Origin: an uncultured Clostridia bacterium | GTDB taxonomy: Bacteria > Bacillota > Clostridia > UBA1381 | NCBI GenBank assembly: GCA_934476075.1 | Contig: CAKSNH010000042.1 | Span: forward strand, 1 to 5,295 | Direction of reading: 5' to 3' | Length of the DNA stretch: 5,295 bases | Shown: one piece after another, positions 5,224 to 5,295 of the stretch | Layout of the letters: each line of letters opens with the position of its first letter | Numbering within the stretch: the first letter of the stretch is position 1 | Notes under the pieces: model-generated | What the model was told of the DNA's origin: nothing | What the model saw: the letters and a program-made list of their open reading frames with translations, nothing else | Databases searched by the model: none | Program-made: the position numbers and the translations under genes

Positions 5224-5295
5224 TTATTTTTTACTTGTGGTTATGCGAAGTAACAAGCATCCCATCAAAAATCCAATGAGAGTCCCACAAGTATT
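5224..5295 (-). CDS. Possible C-terminus of a convergent small membrane protein (partial)
   Basis: On the minus strand a frame is open from the right edge to TAA at 5226-5224, giving 23 residues that include GTLIGFLMGCLLLR and end in TTSKK. A glycine-rich hydrophobic helix followed by a basic tail looks like the end of a membrane protein and recalls very small one-helix proteins, but I cannot name a family. A second minus frame is also open to 5231, so chance cannot be excluded. The start lies outside the window. Convergent placement after the terminator fits a gene end. Confidence 0.35.
   Translation of the reverse strand, partial: NTCGTLIGFLMGCLLLRITTSKK
5232..5293. repeat. 9-bp inverted repeat near the right edge
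   Basis: TACTTGTGG (5232-5240) and CCACAAGTA (5285-5293) are perfect inverted copies separated by 44 bases. They lie within the possible partial frame. They could be chance, a hairpin or the edge of a mobile or regulatory element cut by the window. Confidence 0.4.

Overview
The window reads as ordinary low-to-medium GC chromosomal DNA from a Gram-positive bacterium, most likely a member of the Clostridia. This rests on the class III (Firmicutes-type) fructose-1,6-bisphosphatase, strong AGGAGG ribosome binding sites, consensus sigma-A promoters and a DUF348-G5-3D cell-wall protein. No genus can be named from the sequence alone. No mobile element, CRISPR array, tRNA or rRNA was seen.

Layout. 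Positions 1-205 are non-coding or gene-edge sequence: a more GC-balanced block (about 1-75), then very AT-rich DNA with inverted repeats downstream of fbp. Positions 206-3187, minus strand, hold a compact three-gene operon azlC-azlD-fbp. It has a good promoter at 3226-3254, a TTG start for azlC, a 4-base azlC/azlD overlap and only 13 bases between azlD and fbp. Positions 3255-3902 are a roughly 650-base AT-rich divergent intergenic region with no credible gene but several short repeats. Positions 3903-4053 are the control region of the rightward gene: a perfect match to the WalR (YycF) box, a consensus promoter (TTGACA-17-TATACT), a leader of about 92 nt with a long imperfect hairpin, and an AAGGAGGT ribosome binding site. 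Positions 4054-5130 encode a secreted or membrane-anchored wall-remodelling protein, followed by a clean intrinsic terminator at 5175-5204. The right edge may hold the last 23 codons of a convergent minus-strand membrane protein.

How the parts relate. The operon joins a branched-chain amino acid exporter (AzlCD) to the gluconeogenic bisphosphatase, a link between amino-acid homeostasis and carbon flow that is visible only as gene order. The divergent gene appears to be an independent, probably WalKR-controlled, peptidoglycan-remodelling gene. I found no evidence of a new multi-gene system; the points most worth checking are the WalR-like box, the 5'-leader hairpins, the ACCATG repeats in the intergenic region and the unexplained left-edge block.
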